Assembly (NCBI GenBank): GCA_963971425.1
Contig: OZ020526.1
Coordinates: 1,330,180 to 1,394,179, forward strand
Direction: 5' to 3'
DNA length: 64,000 nucleotides
DNA from: Bryoerythrophyllum caledonicum
Lineage: Eukaryota > Streptophyta > Bryopsida > Pottiales > Pottiaceae
A program made the position numbers and the translations under genes. The notes below the pieces were generated by a model. The model made no database searches. It was not told where the DNA came from and saw only the letters and a program-made list of their open reading frames with translations. Positions 61,461 through 64,000 of this stretch are shown here, one piece after another. Every line of letters begins with the position of its first letter. Within the stretch, counting starts at the first letter, position 1.

Positions 61461-62550
61461 AACCTCTCAAACAAAATCCCCGCAATTCTTCCTCATCCTG
61501 CAACTCTAATCACGCCTGCTGCTGCTTCTCGAAACTGAATCCCATCGTCACGTGCTCCCATGTATGAAATCATCACGAAAGTGACGCAGCTTCGCTCTGG
61601 ATCTGGGTTCCGCTAGCTATCATAGCAGCATCAGTGTTTTTGTCGTGAGGGAGTGGGTTTCACAGGTATAGCGTGAAACGCTCTTGCCGTGGGACCGCCC
61701 TCATTTCGAAGTGGGTGCCCATGAAAAAAACTCGCTGGTCTCGTATTATATCTTTGGGTGGCCGAAGTAAAGTTACCATGGGTTCCGAAAGTTACGAAGA
61801 TGTGTCTCACGATGTCGCCATCCGCAACCGAAGATATTTCTTTGGCGGGTCCCAGCCTGAAAACTCATTCCATCCCACGCTCTCTCGCAATCCGTCTCGA
61901 AGTGATGATGCCATGTGTTTTCAGAGAGCAGGTTTTGGGTTTAGCTCTTTCTTCTGAGAATCTGATCCGAAAGCCTCCGAGACTCGAGCTGTTGAGAGAT
62001 TCGTGCTTCGGAAAGCGTGAATGAGATCCTCAACTCTAAAGCCAGCCAAGATCGGAGACATTCCTCAACACATCACCATTGAACCATCGCCGAACGTTTC
62101 GATGTGCGAGAGATCATTTACAGTGCTTCGAGGTAAGAGTAAGATTAGATGGTGATGTTTGCAAACTCTAATCGATGGCCTCCTGCTTGACACCATCCTA
62201 AACACCAACCAACATCGAAGCGTGGCATATGATTCAATCATCAATCCAAAACTGATATGAATGGTCAGTCAATCAACCAATGTCGGTGACCAAAGTGGAT
62301 TAAATTAGGGCTCACGTAACTTCATTAGGGTACTTACATGTTGATGCGAAAGTACACGATCTGAACAAGACCATCAGGACGTTGAACACAAAATGAGCTG
62401 GGAACCCTAATTGCGACCCACATAATCATTCTTTCAAGAGCCTATCCAAGCCAAATCCTAGCGACTCGTCAGACACCACCTTGCATATCCTCCACATGAA
62501 AAAGGTATTACCTCCAACAGCCAACACAAGACGTAAAGGGTCAAACGCCA
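61461..62550. other. HMA5 upstream region
   Basis: Probable promoter and 5' UTR of HMA5. Short open frames (for example 61,673-61,957 +) have no recognised motif. Confidence 0.5.
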
Positions 62551-62715
62551 AACGCAGGAATCCAAGCCAAACCCTAACCAGACACACATTCCATAATCTC
62601 TCACATGAAAAATCATCAACAACACCTGACAAGTCAGGTAGCAAACGCAGGAATCCAAGCCAAACCCTAAGGTGAGCACAGTGCACATCCCTCACACGAG
62701 AACGCAGGAATCCGA
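62551..62715 (+). repeat. Three spaced repeats of AAACGCAGGAATCC
   Basis: (A)ACGCAGGAATCC(A/G)AGGC or CAAGCCAAACCCTAA occurs near 62,553, 62,645 and 62,702. Two of the three are followed by CAAACCCTAA. Spacing is about 55-90 bp. Confidence 0.65.
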
Positions 62716-63400
62716 GGCCAGATTCGCTGCCACCAGTCTCGCAAGATTGCGGATGTCGTGCACGCCTAGATCTAAGCTCGCTCACACAACTCCATCATTC
62801 TCCAGAACCTACCATGAAAGTGCAGGAATGATTGCAGCCAACGCCTCTCCTCCACTCCATTGAATGCATCCTCCACGCAAAAGAGAGAAAAGTTTAAACA
62901 GGCTGCAAAAGTTCAAACATGGGCCAGACGATCTTGAAGGCATCTGACGACGACGATCTCGTAGAGTTGTAGATCCTGTTGAAGAAGTAGTAGTAGCTCG
63001 GATGATGGCTTCGCCAGATGGCAGTCTGAAATCCCTTGGTTTTGTAAGTTTGTTCTGTGTTCGCGGGCCTATTTTTAGCGCGCCCCAGCTGGAGATGCTC
63101 GCTCTTTTTTTTTTCCTGGACTTCAATTCCATCGTTGTGGTTGCTGCCTGATTACGGTGGTGCAGCACCATTAGCATTGGCTTCTCTGGATGTCGGTGAC
63201 GTGAGTAGACAGGTTGGGTTTTCACGTTTGAAGACTGATTAGGGCAGGGTAGTTGGATCCGCGGAGGATGGGATGAGAAGCGCTTGTTGAAGATTTGTGG
63301 ATTGGTGAGGTGAGGATTGGCATCTTGTATGTGTTGTGGGTGGATTGCGGAGGTCTAGTGTTGTTGGGACATGCAGAATGGTGGCGAATTCCTTCGTTAG
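62716..63400. other. Intergenic region
   Basis: No supported gene. A 138-codon minus frame at 62,809-63,225 is low in family features and probably chance. Confidence 0.45.
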
Positions 63401-63401
63401 A

Positions 63402-63700
63402 ACGGAGAATCACGGTCGAGAGGAGCAGAGCTTGATGTGTGTTTGATCAGGGCTTTGTAGGGTTTGCTCTTGCAACCGAGTTCGCAACTGAGAATCACGT
63501 CTGAGAGGAGCAAGGCATGTGTGTTCCATCAGGGCCTTTGCGGATTTGCTCCTGCAACCGAGTAAGGACCAAAGAATCACGTCTGAGAGGAGCACAACTT
63601 GTGAGTTTCGAGGGAAAGAAAGAATCGCGTTTGAGTGGAGATGTGTGTTTGATCAGGGATTGCGTGGTCCCCTCCTGCAACCGAGTTAGGGTTTGCTGAT
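63402..63700 (+). repeat. ~85-bp tandem repeat, about 3.5 units
   Basis: Units start GAGAATCACG(G/T)(T/C)(C/T)GAGAGGAGCA and end CTCCTGCAACCGAGT (first unit CTCTTGCAACCGAGT). They begin near 63,402, 63,489, 63,572 and 63,628. The third is shortened. Confidence 0.75.
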
Positions 63701-63784
63701 GCCAGATTTTCTGCGAGGTTTTGAAAATCTCTGGTGTTTTAGGGTAAAGTTGTAGGTTACTGAGCACCACGTTTTCTCTGTACA

Positions 63785-63926
63785 ACTTGTGCAGTTTGAC
63801 GGCCTGGAGCTCACAATCGGCGACTCCTCTTTCGTCCAGATGGTGCCATCATCGAAATTCAGCTTATCTCCTGTCTTGAAGGATGATGATCAGGAAGGCG
63901 ACCTGGATCAGCGAGGCGTGGCATGA
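63785..63926 (+). other. Possible exon fragment of unknown gene
   Basis: After an acceptor-like TTGTGCAG the frame reads 'FDGLELTIGDSSFVQMVPSS' and continues to a TGA at about 63,926. The 'DGxxLxIGDxxFV' pattern recalls the start of BAH domains, but no upstream exon is visible. It could be chance. Confidence 0.2.
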
Positions 63927-64000
63927 TTTCGCGACGATGTTGGAGCATAAACCCTATTAAGGAGGTTTACTATGAAGGTGCAGAATGGCGAGCCACTGTT

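Noticed and set aside
62809-63225. 138-codon minus-strand frame as a gene
   Set aside because: Low-complexity Arg/Ser composition with no conserved motif; probably chance.
63402-63700. CRISPR-like repeat array
   Set aside because: Units are contiguous imperfect tandem repeats without unique spacers, in a plant nuclear genome.

Overview
The window is nuclear DNA of a green land plant. It holds compact, GC-rich, mostly short-intron genes set in long AT-rich intergenic stretches full of small transposons. Plant markers are a type II DAHP synthase with a plastid-type leader, a SPARK-domain receptor kinase, a full-length ABCB transporter, an HMA5-type copper ATPase, and a THI4 remnant followed by a TPP riboswitch aptamer. 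The aptamer next to THI4 rather than THIC, and the intron-poor genes, hint at a non-flowering lineage. That is inference, and I cannot name the species.

Layout. 1-2.2 kb holds decayed pieces of two host genes (CD2BP2/Lin1-like and CPN20-like, minus strand). 4.4-9.9 kb is an old, broken Ty1/Copia element whose 3' LTR carries a tRNA-derived SINE. 10.2-11.6 kb is a TTAA-ended repeat with a Tourist-type MITE inside it. 11.9-13.7 kb is an MDR-type enoyl/quinone reductase (+), and 14.7-15.6 kb is RNA polymerase III subunit RPC4 (-). 16.3-18.3 kb is a PIF/Harbinger-type element containing a second copy of the TTAA repeat, with an inverted third copy beside it. 19.26-19.4 kb is a THI4 3'-end fragment, followed at 19,616-19,697 by a TPP aptamer whose key elements are largely intact. 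20.2-20.9 kb is a MULE/SWIM-type transposase relic (-). 22.4-24.3 kb is an intronless SPARK receptor kinase (-), and 26.2-28.3 kb is DAHP synthase (-). 34.5-37.2 kb is VPS26C (-, 11 exons) with a 266-bp GA/CT microsatellite in one intron. 40.2-43.0 kb is BUB3 (-, about 9 exons). 43-52.6 kb has no gene that I can support but many MITEs, a 5'-truncated SINE and a foldback element. 52.6-56.7 kb is a full ABCB transporter (+). 57.5-61.5 kb is a copper P1B-ATPase (-), convergent with it. 61.5-64 kb holds tandem repeats only.

The genes are unrelated housekeeping or membrane functions and do not form a pathway cluster. The most unusual content is the THI4/TPP-riboswitch fossil and a set of TIR repeat families that end in TTAA plus CCC, a signature resembling piggyBac-type elements. 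There are also three clear cases of a small transposon nested inside another. All calls were made by eye from translation and base patterns, with no database search.
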